Origin: Incurvaria masculella
Lineage: Eukaryota; Arthropoda; Insecta; Lepidoptera; Incurvariidae
Assembly: GCA_946894095.1 (NCBI GenBank)
Contig: OX335659.1
Location: forward strand, 9,927,501-9,991,500
DNA length: 64,000 nt
Direction: 5' to 3'
This document shows positions 19,901 to 30,777 of this stretch, piece after piece (positions within the stretch are counted from its first letter, which is position 1; each line of letters begins with the position of its first letter). A program made the translations under genes and the position numbers. Under the pieces are notes generated by a model that worked only from the letters and a program-made list of their open reading frames with translations, made no database searches and was not told the DNA's origin.

Positions 19901-22900
19901 AACGGATAATTCCTTTGGGATTGCGGTATGTTGGGCTAACATCATGACCAACGAGCAATCATGGATGATGTGGCAGTAGCCATCCATGTCCAGTTACATA
20001 AAATCAATTGTGAGTGAATAAACCTTTCAGGGTAAACAAATACTCGTTGAATGTAAGCGTAGTAAATGATTATCTAACTCTAAGGTAATCGAGATAAGCA
20101 AGTTTGCGTGCACCGAGCTTGTTATTGGATCCGTGTGTCGGTACGCCTGCACCTAGCAATCACACGAGTGTCAACCTCCAGTAAACAGGGCAATGGAAGG
20201 CCTCTAAGGATGAATGGTTATCTTCAAGTATTGATTCTACTATCGGGGAAACTTTTAATATTTTAATTGAAAACAAAGCGATTATGATAATACGCAAATT
20301 TTTTTTGCTCAATGACTAAGTCCGTAAATAATGCATGTTTTTTACAATCACTGAAGGCCACACACCAATAAAATAAGTGAAGACCGTCAGATGGTACTGG
20401 TTTTCATATAAAACCCAAATCATTGTACATTTATTTGACACTTCTTGTGCTGAGAGAGAATCTTAATAACATATTCATTTTGATGTGTTAAGAAAGCCTA
20501 TACTTCTGAGCCATTGAATAATTATTTCCAAGATTTGCTTCCTGGCGAAATGAGCCACTATGTGTGTCGTGCCGTCCTAATATTTTTTTATGTGAAGCGC
20601 GGCGTATGACGTACGCAAGGACCACCGAAATTACCGATGACACTCATGGGCTTTAGAAGTTTCAGAAGGCCTTCGAAAGCCATGCCGGCCGACCAGGTGC
20701 TTCTTCACACCATGTTTAAAATACCCCAGGTTGTACTTTGAGGGAAATACTAGGAGATCTCCGTGGGGATCTCTCTCTGCAACATTTGTGGGACGGCTCA
20801 GTTAAGTACCTACCTGATTGGCTCTCTGGACTCGATACAGCGTCGTGCCGCGCATTTCATCGACGCTGTTTCCACGAGTATTCCATAGTTTACCAACCCG
20901 TGCGCTAGCTCGTAGCCTGGTGGCGCAAGGACTTGCCTGGCTTGCCAGAGGTCTGGGTTCAAAACCTCGCCCGATCACACATCACTTTCTTTCTCTTTCT
21001 GAGTTGGATAAAAGCATTTCTTCACGAATGACAGCTGCTCCATGGTTCGGAATCCATGTAAAACTGTAGGTCCTCCAATAGGTGGCAGGGTTTAAGCCTG
21101 CCTGGGTTGGTACCATCGCATTGGATGAAAATATGTTCGAAGCGGCAATGAAAAATTGTCCGTGTTTTCCATCTAGTTCAATGTAGCAGTGCTCATAAAG
21201 GGAAGGTCCTGGCATGGCATATAATGCCTTCGGGAATATGGTGGCCTTCGGTAATATAGTAACGGTAGTTGTGTTTAGCCATCCATGTCACGTTGCATAA
21301 AAAAATTATAAATGATCTAGCGGATCGGTGGGTTCCCATTTTCGAAAAGTCGACAGTGAGCAGGTGCATTCACTGCCTACTCCACATTGAGCGGCAGTAG
21401 AAAGGGGACGGAGGGACAGGGTTGTACAGCTCCGATGAGCATTCTCCATGGCAGAGACGATATAACACAAAGAAAGGCCGTACATACATCCGAGTTGAAG
21501 GGTCGTTAAGGTGGCCCAACCCGCTCATCTGCCCATACAAACGGGGAATGAAGATCACGCCCATATTTCTTATCAGAGATCTCAAATTTTGCTCAAAAGA
21601 GCTTTATTTGATCGAACTAGATGTCTGATGACCGTTGGCATTATAAAATTGTGTTTGGATTCTAAGTTATAAGGTCCGAAAGTTCGAATTTTTCGCGCGT
21701 TTTATACAATATCTTTGGTGGTTTATTACGCAATGATAAAGTAAGAAAATCTTAAAAAGTATACTCATCAGAAATAGCTTATTTAATAAAGATTTATAAT
21801 CTATTTGGTTTTTGTTAGTTTTTTTACAGCAGCGGTCGTGGTTTACTTTTAGCTATAAGTCGTTTTAACAAATTTTCCGTAAATCTCACCAAATCATACA
21901 CTATGCACATTATCTTTTTTGTGGACATGTTGCATCTTCCTCATCACGGAGCCTGTCTTTTTCTTTGAAACAGAGAAGGTCCCAGAGCGCAACAGCACGG
22001 TTTTGTACAGTGCCCACGAATAAGTTAGTCCCGCCGGGTTGGGCCACTTTAAGTTCGGGGGGTTGTCGACGTGACGCACAGCACGATGCTGTATCGTGTA
22101 AAAGTGTGTAAAGCTTATTGAACATTTTTTGGATCAATCAGCAACCACAATAGATGAATGGATGAATGTAGCAGCTGCTTAAAATAACCATACATTTCGA
22201 CCTTGAAACATAATTAATTACCGACTTAACTGTAACTATTTAACTGTAGCTTAAACTTATAGTATTGAGCAACAACAAACGTACCCCTCGCCCCCAGTTC
22301 AATAAGAGAAACCTGTCAGAATCTCCGGAAACATCGCACCGTAGCGGCGAAAAAGCAGAATATGAAAATAAGCAACCATCCAAGAAAAACAAAGCTACTA
22401 ACATAAAAGATTATATACAACAAAAACCAAAACTAACCTTTGCTTCGACAGATACCTCTCAAAGCCAGACGAAAACATCACTGCAAAACTAAGCTACCGC
22501 AGTCGGACCCACCCTCTTCACCCCCCCTCCCCCATCTCCCAGTACGGCAGGTCACCGCGGGAGAGATCGACCAAAACCCTCCAAAAAAAAAAAAAAAACA
22601 AGTTTGCACCGTCACCACGAAATTACTACCAACAGAACCTCAACTTATCGAGCTAAATGCAGCGCACCTAAGCGGTCACGATACATATAATGTATGAAGA
22701 AAAAAATATATATATTTATATAGCTCTCCATTATAAGGAAAAAATAACCTGAAAAGGAAAGTAAGAAGAAATATCCTATCAAAATGGCACTTCAAGAAAG
22801 AACGGAACAAACTACCAATAAGCCTAAGTAAAAAAAAAAAATTATAATAAAACCTAAAGAACTTTCAAAAAAATAACAAAGAAAGATATAAGAAGATGCT

Positions 22901-25900
22901 ATGATTCCTTTAGAATGAATTGGCATCAAGAAAAAAAAAATTACAAAGATCTGAACAGGAAAAGTGGAAATCCTTGGAGGAGGCTTTTACCCGAAAGGGG
23001 TCCATGCAACAATAAAAACGTAGCATTAATGATTCCTTTTTTTGCATTATTTTCTTTTATTTTAATATTTATAGTTAATATTTAAGGAAAAAACTGTACA
23101 ACTGTTATTGCATGGAATCAAATAAAGCTTTATTATTATTATTATTATTATTTAACTGTAGCTATATATTGTAATATATATTATATTATACAATATGATA
23201 TATTGATATAATAAATGATATATGAAATATGTATGTACTAAAGATATTTAAACATATTATAATTTAATTTTCATATTTGTTTCTAAACTTGGCTTATTCG
23301 CTTTTGCATATTTTTTTGTCTTTTATGTCGTTAAATTATCGTTTTAAGTAAATGTACAAATATGTACCAAATAATATCTGTCATGGCTGCTCCTCTAGCA
23401 CAAGCCTAGCTTAGTGTAGGACAAGCTGCATCTATGTACTAGTTCTAACTTTATTTTTGCAATAAATTTATTTGATTTGATTTGAGTCAAGGGAACCAAG
23501 CAGGACTTAACTGGGCGGACCCACAAATGCGAACAATACTCCATGCAAGACCTTGTCTGCGCCTTGTTGAGGAGCAGTTTTTGGTCACGAGTATCGTCTA
23601 TTTCATTCTGTTGTGGACTCCTAGCTTTCTTGAGGCAAAATTGGTTTTATCCTTGATATGGCGTCCGAAATTAAGGTCTTACGTCAGGTCGACATCAAGA
23701 ACTATCCGATCGTCAACATGCAGATTTGTGCCCTGGAAGGTGGGAGCTGCACTAAACGTTATCCGCTTTGCACTGAATACTCACGCCTGTGTCTCGTTCG
23801 CGTTAAACTGAACGAGGTTCTGGATACCCCACCCGGAAAGTTATTCCAGGGCCTTTTCCAGTCTAAAAACGAGGCGCTGCCTATCCTGCTCCACTTCAGC
23901 CCTACTTGAGATCCGGTAACTCGTGTACCTGGCTAACATCGCGTCATCTGCGTAGCAATCGTTGTCGCTCCTCCGTGGTGTCGCCCAAATTAAGCAGATC
24001 ATTTATGTGCGGCAGAAAAAGGGTTGAGTACAGCACAGAGCCCTGCGGTACGCCGGCATTCACATATCTTTGGAACAACAACCGTCAAGCAATACTTTGA
24101 CAAGCGCCCATGCAGAAAGTCGACGATCCAGTCACACAGGTTGGGTGGAAGGCCAATGTTCATTCAATGCGATGGTGGTACCCGGTTGAGATAAATAATA
24201 CCATTTAGGACGTGCGTGGGGGACCTACAGTTTTATGTTTATTCCGAACCACGGTCAGCCTCAACGGTCAATCGTTCACATTGTTTCCATTAACGAAATC
24301 TTGTTCGCAGGTAAATTGATCGAGTTTGCGGACGGAGGACTTCCGGAGAGCATGCTGGTAGCGCAGGCCTTCATCTTCTTCTTGGCCGGCTTCGAGACCT
24401 CCTCCACCGCCGCCAGTTTCGCACTGTATGAGCTGGCGCTGAACCCACCGGTCCAGGAACGCGCGCGCGCCGAGCTGCGCGCCGTGCTCGCGCGCCACGC
24501 CGGACAATGCACCTACGAGGCCGTCATGGAGATGGAGTACCTCACTCGAGTTGTCGATGGTGAGTGTTGGGCTTCGACACCTCCACAGCCGCCAGCTTCG
24601 CGCTGTACGAGCTGGCGCTGAACCCACCGGGGGAGATTGTAGTTTTATGTCCCATGTGTATCCCTCCAAGTATTCTCACTGAGATATTCGGAGTCCGCTT
24701 CAGGTTTTTTTCAGTGAATCCTCGACCCGGTGAGTAGAAACGACAACATCTACTTACTTACCTTCCTATAGCAAGATAGGCTGCTCAGCACGTATATTTT
24801 GCAAAAAACATTAAGGTAGAAGAATATTTTTTAATAATTATGAAATCATGTAATAATTAAATAAATAAGAAGATGTCAGTAGACTCTAGTACCACGTACC
24901 CCATTTCCACGAATTTACGAATGCATGAAGCCTACCTACCCAGCCTATCACCCACGGAAGATAATGATGACGATATAAAATGGTGATGTTGCCCTGTAGA
25001 GACGCTGCGCAAGTACCCGCCGCTGTCCATGCTGTTCCGGCGGTGCACGCGCACGTACGACGTGCCGCACTCCAAGTGCCGCATTGAGGAGGGCACCATG
25101 GTCTTCGTGCCGATCAACGCGCTGCAGATGGACCCCAAGTACTTCGCCGACCCGCATAAGTTCGACCCCGACCGGTTCCTGCCCGAGAACAGAACCGACA
25201 GCATGAGTTCCACCTACATGCCCTTCGGCCTAGGACCCCGGTTCTGCATTGGTGAGAATATACAGACGTATTAATATACGTAGAGCCGTTTGAAACTGTT
25301 TTTGAGGCGAACACACCGTGTTGTGTACACGGGACAGAAAAGGGAACCGTAAAGAAAAGGTCTATATCATCTAATAATAACTACATAATGACTACACAAA
25401 TATGAGTCTCCAAGAAATATTTTTTAAATTATTTTTGAACTTAAATAGTCAGCTCACGAATGCAATCTTAAATTACCATCCCGACGTGATCCCGACAAAG
25501 TGGGTGGCCGGGAGGAGACAAGAAATTGGCCAAAACAGGTCACTATCTTGTACGTATTAGGTTTATCTCACGCCCCATATGTGATAGCGCGGTGATTTGA
25601 GTATCTAGAATTAGTCAAGGTTAATGGATTCAAGTAATAAAAATAATATGTTTAAAAAAAATCACTGGTAAAATTTTAAAAATCACTTTCAGGCAGTCTC
25701 CGCGCATCGAAGACTAAGTAAAAAATTTAATAACGTGTCTCGCGGGAAAGAAGAAATTACGGACCGTGTAAATATACTAACTACAATGTTCGATATCGAG
25801 TGAGCGAGACTCCATCGTGCCTCGCAAAGTTGGATCAGTGCGCTCAGTGAACGATGCCCTCTACTTCTAGAGTACCTTCTACCGCTGCTGCACCCTAACC

Positions 25901-28451
25901 ACTCGACATAGCGAATGGAAATATTATCCATGCGTCTGGCGAAGATATTTTACGCTGATGAATGTCAACATCAGCAAATTTAATGTGGTACAGGATCATT
26001 GCGTAACGCTGACGAACGAACGTTTTAAAACATTATATCTATTTATTTATTTATTTATGGGTACACCAAACACACGGACAACTTATAAAACTATGCTAAC
26101 AATGAATTCTTTTCAAGAATTTGTAGTTGACTTTGGTTCGACAGAGATTAAAAAAATCAGTCAAGAGCTTCAGGCCTATTCCTGAAATTCCGTATTCAGC
26201 AATCAGGAATCCTCAATCTGAGTCGAAACTGCTATAAAAACTGTTTATAGCGGTTTTCACAGCCATTTTTCGAACATATTTCGGAGCATATTTTTTTAAT
26301 TAATCAAGGTTTTCCATCGATAAACTTGATTTTTCGACGCATTCCTGGTTACGGAATGCCAGGAATAGGCCTGCATGTCGGACCATGCTTAATGCAGGTT
26401 AGTGTACATATCCGTTCGTACTAATTTCAAATATAATGATATATATAATCTAATTATTATCTGGACCTAATTACCTAATTAGCGCCTTAAGGTGGCCCAT
26501 CCCGCTCATCTCCCCATACAAAAGGGGAAAGAAGATCACGCCCATATTTCTTGTCAGAGATCCAAAATTTTGCTCAAAATAGCTTTATTTGATCGAATTA
26601 GATGTCTGATGACCATTGGCATTGTAAAATTGTGTTTGGTTTCTAAATGATAAGGTCCGAAAGTTCGAATTTTTCGTTTTCGTTTTATACAATAAGTTTG
26701 GAGGTGGATAACGCAATGATAAAGTAAGAACATCGTAAAAAGATTAGTCATCAGACATAGCTTATTTAATCAAGATTTATGATCTATTTGGTTTTTGTTA
26801 GATTTTTGACTACAGCGGTCGTAGTTTACTTTTAGCTATAAGTCGTTTTGAAAGTAAAATGTTCCTAAATCTTACCAAATCATACACTATGCAGATTGTC
26901 TTTTTTGTGGACATGTTGCATCTTTCTCATCACGGAGCCTGTCTTATTCTTTGAAAGAGAGAAGGTCCCAGAGCGCAACAGCACGGTTTTGTAGCGTGCC
27001 TGCGAATGAGTTAGGCCCGCCGGGTGCGCCTTTTTCACCTACTGCTGATTAGCTTAAGGCGCTAGGACTAGCCAACTACTCGCGCCATACAAATGCACTT
27101 TTTAACAAATGTAATAATATGTAGTGAAACGCTTCAGCAAATCCAAATAGAACTCCAGACTGATAATGGATTGTTAATATTTTTTTATTCCATCATTTAT
27201 TTAAATAATAATAAAAATAAAAAAAGTTGATTTTTCTCATTAGAAATCTGAAAGTAATTCGATTTCTAGATATAAGCAAAAACAGCATATATGCATAAAC
27301 AAAAAATTCCATTTGCTTTTAGATTTCTACATTTAGTCAAAAAAGTTCGGAAATGGACACCGTTTCCGCAATGTATTTTGTATAGAAAAAGGAAACATAC
27401 ATTAAAGAAAATAATTCGATTCCTAGACAAGGAATCATATATTGTAAGGATGACACTTATAATCGTCAGACTTAGTTAGTTAACTTGGGGTGCCTCGTCT
27501 AACTTTGCGATTTGGCTAGTACCAGGCCCTTAATCGCCACATATCAAGGACCTTTTTTAGCAGATTGCAATCAATTCCAGTACAAGATATCCAGCACTTT
27601 AGTAATAAAAGCCCTTTAAGTGTCGATTACAATAAATCAGAAAAACATTCAATGTAGCCGTGCCTTAGGGAAAGTCCTTCCATGGCACCAATTCCTTCTG
27701 GAATTCGGTGTGTTCGGCTAATATCATGTCTGTGGGTGGGGTATTAGCCATCCATATCCAGTTATGTACATAAAAAAGCACATTTATTGAAGTGAAATTG
27801 AAAATGTGCGCGTTTGTGTTTTTCAACCGACTTCGTCTAGATGTGTTGAGAAGCGGGACCGGTGCTTCGAGGGTAGTGGTTATTAAAAAACCGGCCAAGT
27901 GCGAGTTGGACTCACATACGAAGGGTTCCGTGTCATCGTGATTTAACACAGAAAAACACGTTTTTTTTATGGGACACCCCTTTTATTTTTAATATTTTTT
28001 TAATTTTACCTATTTGTTGTTATAGCGGCAAAATAAATACACACTCTGTGAAAATTTAAGCTGCCTACCTATTACGGTTCATGAGATACAGCCCTGTGAC
28101 AGACGGACGGACGGACGGACGGACGGACGGACGGACAACGGAGGCTTAGTAATAGGGTTCCGTTTTCACCCTTTGGGTGCGGAACCCTAAAGAGTGACAT
28201 GTGCAATTGAACACCGTTTTTATTTCCACCATTACCTATGTAATATGTTACAATCGCGATATATTATGTTTTCAGGACAACGGTTCGGCATGATGCAGAC
28301 CAAACTAGCGTTGGCCAAGCTTCTGTTGGAGTACGAGGTGTCTCCTTGCTCCAAGACAGCGATCCCCGTGGAGTACGATCCAGCCGGCTTCACGATCAAC
28401 CCCATAGGGGGCCTCTGGCTTAACATCAAGCAGTGCCAAAGTGAGGGTTAG
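16918..28451 (+). CDS. Cytochrome P450, CYP3 clan (CYP6-like), gene 1
   Basis: Five exons: 16918-17582, 17957-18162, 24311-24559, 25000-25251 and 28276-28451, with GT-AG junctions and consistent phase. They total 1548 nt, 515 aa, normal for a microsomal P450. Order of motifs: N-terminal membrane anchor (about 5-25), proline-rich hinge GPPPTFP (about 40-46), C-helix WKMLR (131-135), the CYP3-clan signature SPTFTSGKMK, I-helix AGFETSS (316-322), ETLR of the ExxR motif (374-377), FDPDRF, and the haem loop FGLGPRFCIG with ligand Cys456. All key residues are present, so a working haem monooxygenase is likely, probably ER-bound and taking electrons from P450 reductase. The substrate is unknown. The start was chosen because it aligns with gene 2. 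Intron 2 (6.1 kb) is swollen by transposons. The exact family within the clan is not assigned. Confidence 0.93.
18430..18975 (+). mobile_element. RTE-type LINE fragment, 3' end, in P450 intron 2
   Basis: Broken frames give the C-terminal RT region typical of lepidopteran RTE elements: RRIQLGWAAFGKLKFALRS, then a VITYVCETWTLT-like segment, then LKWQWAGHLSRRDDDRW in another frame. It ends in a (TGAC)n-like tail. Stops and frameshifts make it dead. A second, shorter copy is at 63,075-63,366. Confidence 0.75.
18976..19777. other. Intron sequence, nothing recognised
   Basis: Part of P450 gene 1 intron 2. There is a GC-richer patch at 19,080-19,260 with no family resemblance. Confidence 0.45.
19778..20007 (+). 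mobile_element. tRNA-derived SINE, 3' part
   Basis: Carries the body and tail signature of the family (about 19,785-20,007): 'ggagttggtacaatcgcgtt', 'ccctgttttccaaccagtt', 'gtatgttgggctaacatcat' and 'agccatccatgtccagtt'. The head is missing. Confidence 0.7.
20805..20890 (+). mobile_element. LINE RT C-terminal fragment (R1/Jockey-like)
   Basis: One frame reads DSIQRRAAHFID before a stop, matching the conserved LDxxQRRAxRII segment near the C-terminus of many insect non-LTR reverse transcriptases. The fragment is very short. Confidence 0.5.
20908..21307 (+). mobile_element. tRNA-derived SINE, full length
   Basis: The most complete copy, about 400 bp. The tRNA-like head has 'tagcctggtggcgcaagga' (A box) and GGTTCAAAACC (B box). 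The body contains 'tttctctttctgagttgg', 'gtaaaactgtaggt', 'gttggtaccatcgcattgg', 'gtgttttccatctagttc', 'gctcataaagggaagg' and 'agccatccatgtc', with a short A tail. Fragments of this family recur at least a dozen times in the window. Confidence 0.85.
21506..22052. mobile_element. TTAA-flanked MITE, 539 bp
   Basis: TTAA lies at 21,506-21,509 and 22,049-22,052. The ends are inverted repeats, GGTGGCCCAACCCG at the left and AGTGGCCCAACCCG on the opposite strand at the right. The interior has no coding capacity. A second copy with the same body is at 26,487-27,030. The TTAA target and absence of a transposase point to a piggyBac-type MITE. Confidence 0.8.
22260..23152 (+). mobile_element. Probable truncated LINE with (TTA)n tail
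   Basis: Starts with a lysine-, serine- and proline-rich open stretch (22,265-22,690) resembling the gag-like ORF1 of non-LTR elements. It is followed by A-rich non-coding sequence and 'gaatcaaataaagctttatt', then (TTA)n at about 23,128-23,152, a typical LINE 3' end. No RT is left, so it would be an internally deleted copy. Assignment is tentative. Confidence 0.4.
23400..23486 (+). mobile_element. LINE 3' tail
   Basis: 'gcaataaatttatttgattt' followed by short GATTT repeats is the usual end of several moth non-LTR retrotransposons. Only the tail is present. Confidence 0.4.
23487..24160 (-). mobile_element. Decayed non-LTR reverse transcriptase fragment
   Basis: On the minus strand, broken frames give NLCDWIVDFLHGRLSK (the GLPxxLxxWIxxFLxxR region of LINE RT) near 24,140-24,090. 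A segment like NLGDTTEERQRLLRR follows further on. Several stops are present. It ends next to a SINE fragment at 24,162. Confidence 0.5.
24162..24285 (-). mobile_element. SINE fragment abutting P450 exon 3
   Basis: Minus-strand copy with 'attcaatgcgatggtggtac', 'gacctacagttttatg' and 'cggtcagcctcaacgg', matching the copy at 53,758-53,890. It lies only 25 bp upstream of the exon 3 boundary. Confidence 0.6.
24569..24632 (+). pseudogene. Partial duplicate of P450 exon 3 inside intron 3 (gene 1)
   Basis: Starting 10 bp after the exon 3 donor, about 62 bp repeats the I-helix segment of exon 3 itself ('gccgccagcttcgcgctgta' here; the exon has a close variant), ending 'aacccaccgg'. It lacks two bases relative to the exon and has no donor of its own, so it is not usable as an exon. 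A more decayed version sits in the same place in gene 2. Confidence 0.75.
26171..26373. mobile_element. 203-bp hairpin MITE
   Basis: The termini are inverted: CAGGCCTATTCCTGAAATTC at the left, CAGGCCTATTCCTGGCATTC on the opposite strand at the right. The interior 'actgctataaaaactg ... tatagcggtttt' is shared with 28,526-28,735. It lies in intron 4 of P450 gene 1. The class is unassigned. Confidence 0.7.
26487..27030. mobile_element. TTAA MITE, second copy, right end eroded
   Basis: Same body as 21,506-22,052 over about 530 bp with scattered differences ('cgcccatatttctt', 'cataggtccgaaagtt'-like stretches, 'cacggagcctgtctt'). The left TTAA and GGTGGCCC end are intact. The right end loses the inverted repeat after 'cccgccgggt'. 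It lies in P450 gene 1 intron 4. Confidence 0.75.
27648..27776 (+). mobile_element. SINE 3' fragment
   Basis: Tail part only: 'attcaatgtagccgtgcctt', 'ggcaccaattccttc', 'gttcggctaatatcatg', 'agccatccatatccagtta', and a short A run. Confidence 0.7.
27885..28191 (-). repeat. GGTTCCG/(GTCC)n repeat in P450 gene 1 intron 4
   Basis: Full copy in minus orientation, running AAAAAACCGGCCAAGTGCGA ... (GACG)n ... GGAACCCTAAA. It ends 84 bp upstream of exon 5. Confidence 0.8.
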
Positions 28452-28480
28452 AGAATACAAACCGTAGCTTGGGCATTGAA

Positions 28481-28486
28481 AATAAA
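28481..28486 (+). terminator. Polyadenylation signal of P450 gene 1
   Basis: Canonical AATAAA 30 bp after the stop codon. The equivalent position in gene 2 has no AATAAA. Confidence 0.6.
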
Positions 28487-28525
28487 ATTATGGCTAAAAT
28501 AACGCTTAGCAGCGATGCGAACTGA

Positions 28526-28735
28526 GCCCTATTCTTGGAATTCCGTGCTCTAGAATCAGTTCACAAAACAGCTTTTATAGCGGATGCGAAGTTTCTCGAA
28601 GCAAACGATTCCGAAGATCAATAATTTCGGTGTTTAAATAATTCAAGGTTTTCGTCGATAAAATCGCTTTGAAAACCGCTTTTTTCTCGACTGAAATATT
28701 CTGATTTCTTGGCACGGAATTAGAGAATGTACTGA
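28526..28735. mobile_element. Hairpin MITE related to 26,171
   Basis: Starts 'gccctattcttggaattccg' and ends in an imperfect inverse ('ttcttggcacggaatt'). The interior contains 'aaaacagcttttatagcgg' opposite 'gaaaaccgctttttt'. It is diverged from the other copy. Confidence 0.5.
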
Positions 28736-30645
28736 AAGTTTTCGCTGAAACTTGTTTAAAATAATTAATAGCGTAAATATTCGCACCTTTTCCGGAGCAT
28801 TAAAAAAAAAAACTTGCCGACTAAAATTATTTTAACCGACATTAGGTATGAAATATTATTCAGTCCCATGAAGCAGGGGGTAATGCGAAGTTTTCGAATG
28901 TATGGAGAGACGGGTGGGCTGTGCTTTTCTTTCCGTGGATCTGTCTTTTTCTGCGATAGTTTCCGGATGACTGAACCGTCATACGTTTTAGGATCATGGG
29001 TTGCGGTCACTGAGGGTGCTGTTGATATACCTACATATTTTTGTAGAATATTCGTTATCATTAATTCTCAAATGTTGTTAAATGTACTAATACTAATTCA
29101 GATTTTATTTTACGTGCGTTAGATTAATCATGAATAATATGACATTGAAGTGGTTTACCAATTACCTATTTAAGTAGATAATAAGTCATTCACATACTAT
29201 TCGATTACATGTTGGACTGTGTCATAGATAGGTTTTATAAAATCAAACATATTTATAAAATTCAAATATATTGAAAAAGTTTTGGTAAAATCTAATAAGA
29301 ATGTTATAGGAATGCCTGTTCATTCGATTTTCTTCCAAATAAAGTATTAAACATGAAAAATAGCCCTTTTATTCAAAGATGTATCGACGTCACATTTATC
29401 TCGTGAAGAAGCAACGCATATGAGCGAGGCAGCCATTATTGTTTCGACACCCTAGCCTAGAAGAAGTTGGTCTCCTTGAACCCACCGATTCCGGTTTGTG
29501 ATGAGTCATAAGAATATAGTTTAGAATTTTTTTGTAAAATATTTCCTATCAAATTCCAGTCCATCGTTTGGAATTGGTTTCCTTGAAACATAATTCTCTT
29601 AATCATATTTTATTAAGCAAGTATTGTTATCGAATTAAACTCGTCACTCAGTTTATAAAAAATCAACAGTTCCCTTGTAGTCGTGTAGCATTACTTCACA
29701 GAATGTGTTCCGTATAAGCGACACTGGAATGCCGGCTAGATTTTTTTTAAATATATATTAATTCATTTTCAGTTTTTGTCTTAATCAGCCTCAATCCATT
29801 AAGTGAAGGCACACTTAAATAATTCACCGGTATCCAAACTTGACATTTCTTCAAAAGCGACTGCGATTCTTAAAGAAGTATTTAAAGTCCAACAAAATTA
29901 AAACTTGATTACAATTGCGTTGCAATTTTCATGTGAGATGATAAGATAATTTAAATCTTATAAAGGCTCTCCAAGAGACCTACGGAAATCCGGACGAAAT
30001 ATAGCACGAAATTTCTGCGAAACGCTGGCATAGTAGGTATCGCTATTATTTCTTGCTATCTACGAGGTATAAGTACTCGGTGAAACTTTCGATTGAATGG
30101 GACTACGAAATCGGACACTTAGCACAGCTTATTGCTCGTATTCTTTTTTTGTTACGGTTCATTAACAAGTACACCACTCAAACATACATTAAAACCCAAA
30201 TAAACGATATAGGCTGAGCACATTTATGGTAGATAATGATACCTAGCACAATTAGAACTACAATTGCAAATTATACAAGCACATTACAAGCTAAACATAA
30301 TATAAGAACAAGAATAGAAGAGAGATCTTTCTTAATTTTTCCCTCCATTGTCATTTCCGAACACAAACTCAAATCAAAACCAAAATCTTTTATTTTCGAT
30401 ATAACGTTGAAATTGGTAAATGTTTTTGAAAGAGACTAATGAAAACCGAGATTGTTTTAAATGTATTAATTTTAGGAGGAATTAAATTACGAACGAGAAA
30501 TTAAGCGATTTAGCCTTTCGCAAAAAATCCATCCGAATTTCCGGGCGAAAGTTCGAATGAAAATCGGATCCGGAAATCCGGTCGCCATTAGCTCTGTGTG
30601 GGATTGCCTTAAACCCCTAAATCTTATTAATGGCATCAACACGTA
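28736..30645. other. Spacer between the two P450 genes
   Basis: No gene seen. Bases 28,900-29,035 (with 'ggatctgtctttttctgcga') resemble 35,790-35,920 downstream of gene 2, and 29,835-29,926 resembles 16,318-16,411 upstream of gene 1. Thus both flanks belong to the duplicated unit. Confidence 0.6.
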
Positions 30646-30777
30646 ATTGCGATTGTGAAGATAAGATAAATATGTTTTCATTTAAGTAAACAAGTGATTG
30701 AATTTGGATTGACAAAACACATTGTTTTTAGGCTGTTGTTATATCATAATTTGAAAAATATAAATATATTTCTCAAT
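30646..30777 (+). promoter_or_regulatory. Conserved 5' flank of P450 gene 2
   Basis: Contains the same two blocks as gene 1, GCGATTGTGAAGATAA and ATTGACAAAACAC, ending about 60 bp before the ATG. It includes overlapping AGATAA/AGATAAA motifs. Confidence 0.5.

Noticed and set aside
30694..30777. Upstream in-frame ATG as the start of P450 gene 2
   Set aside because: The ATG at 30,778 aligns with gene 1's start and is followed directly by a normal membrane anchor; the extension overlaps the conserved 5' flank block.
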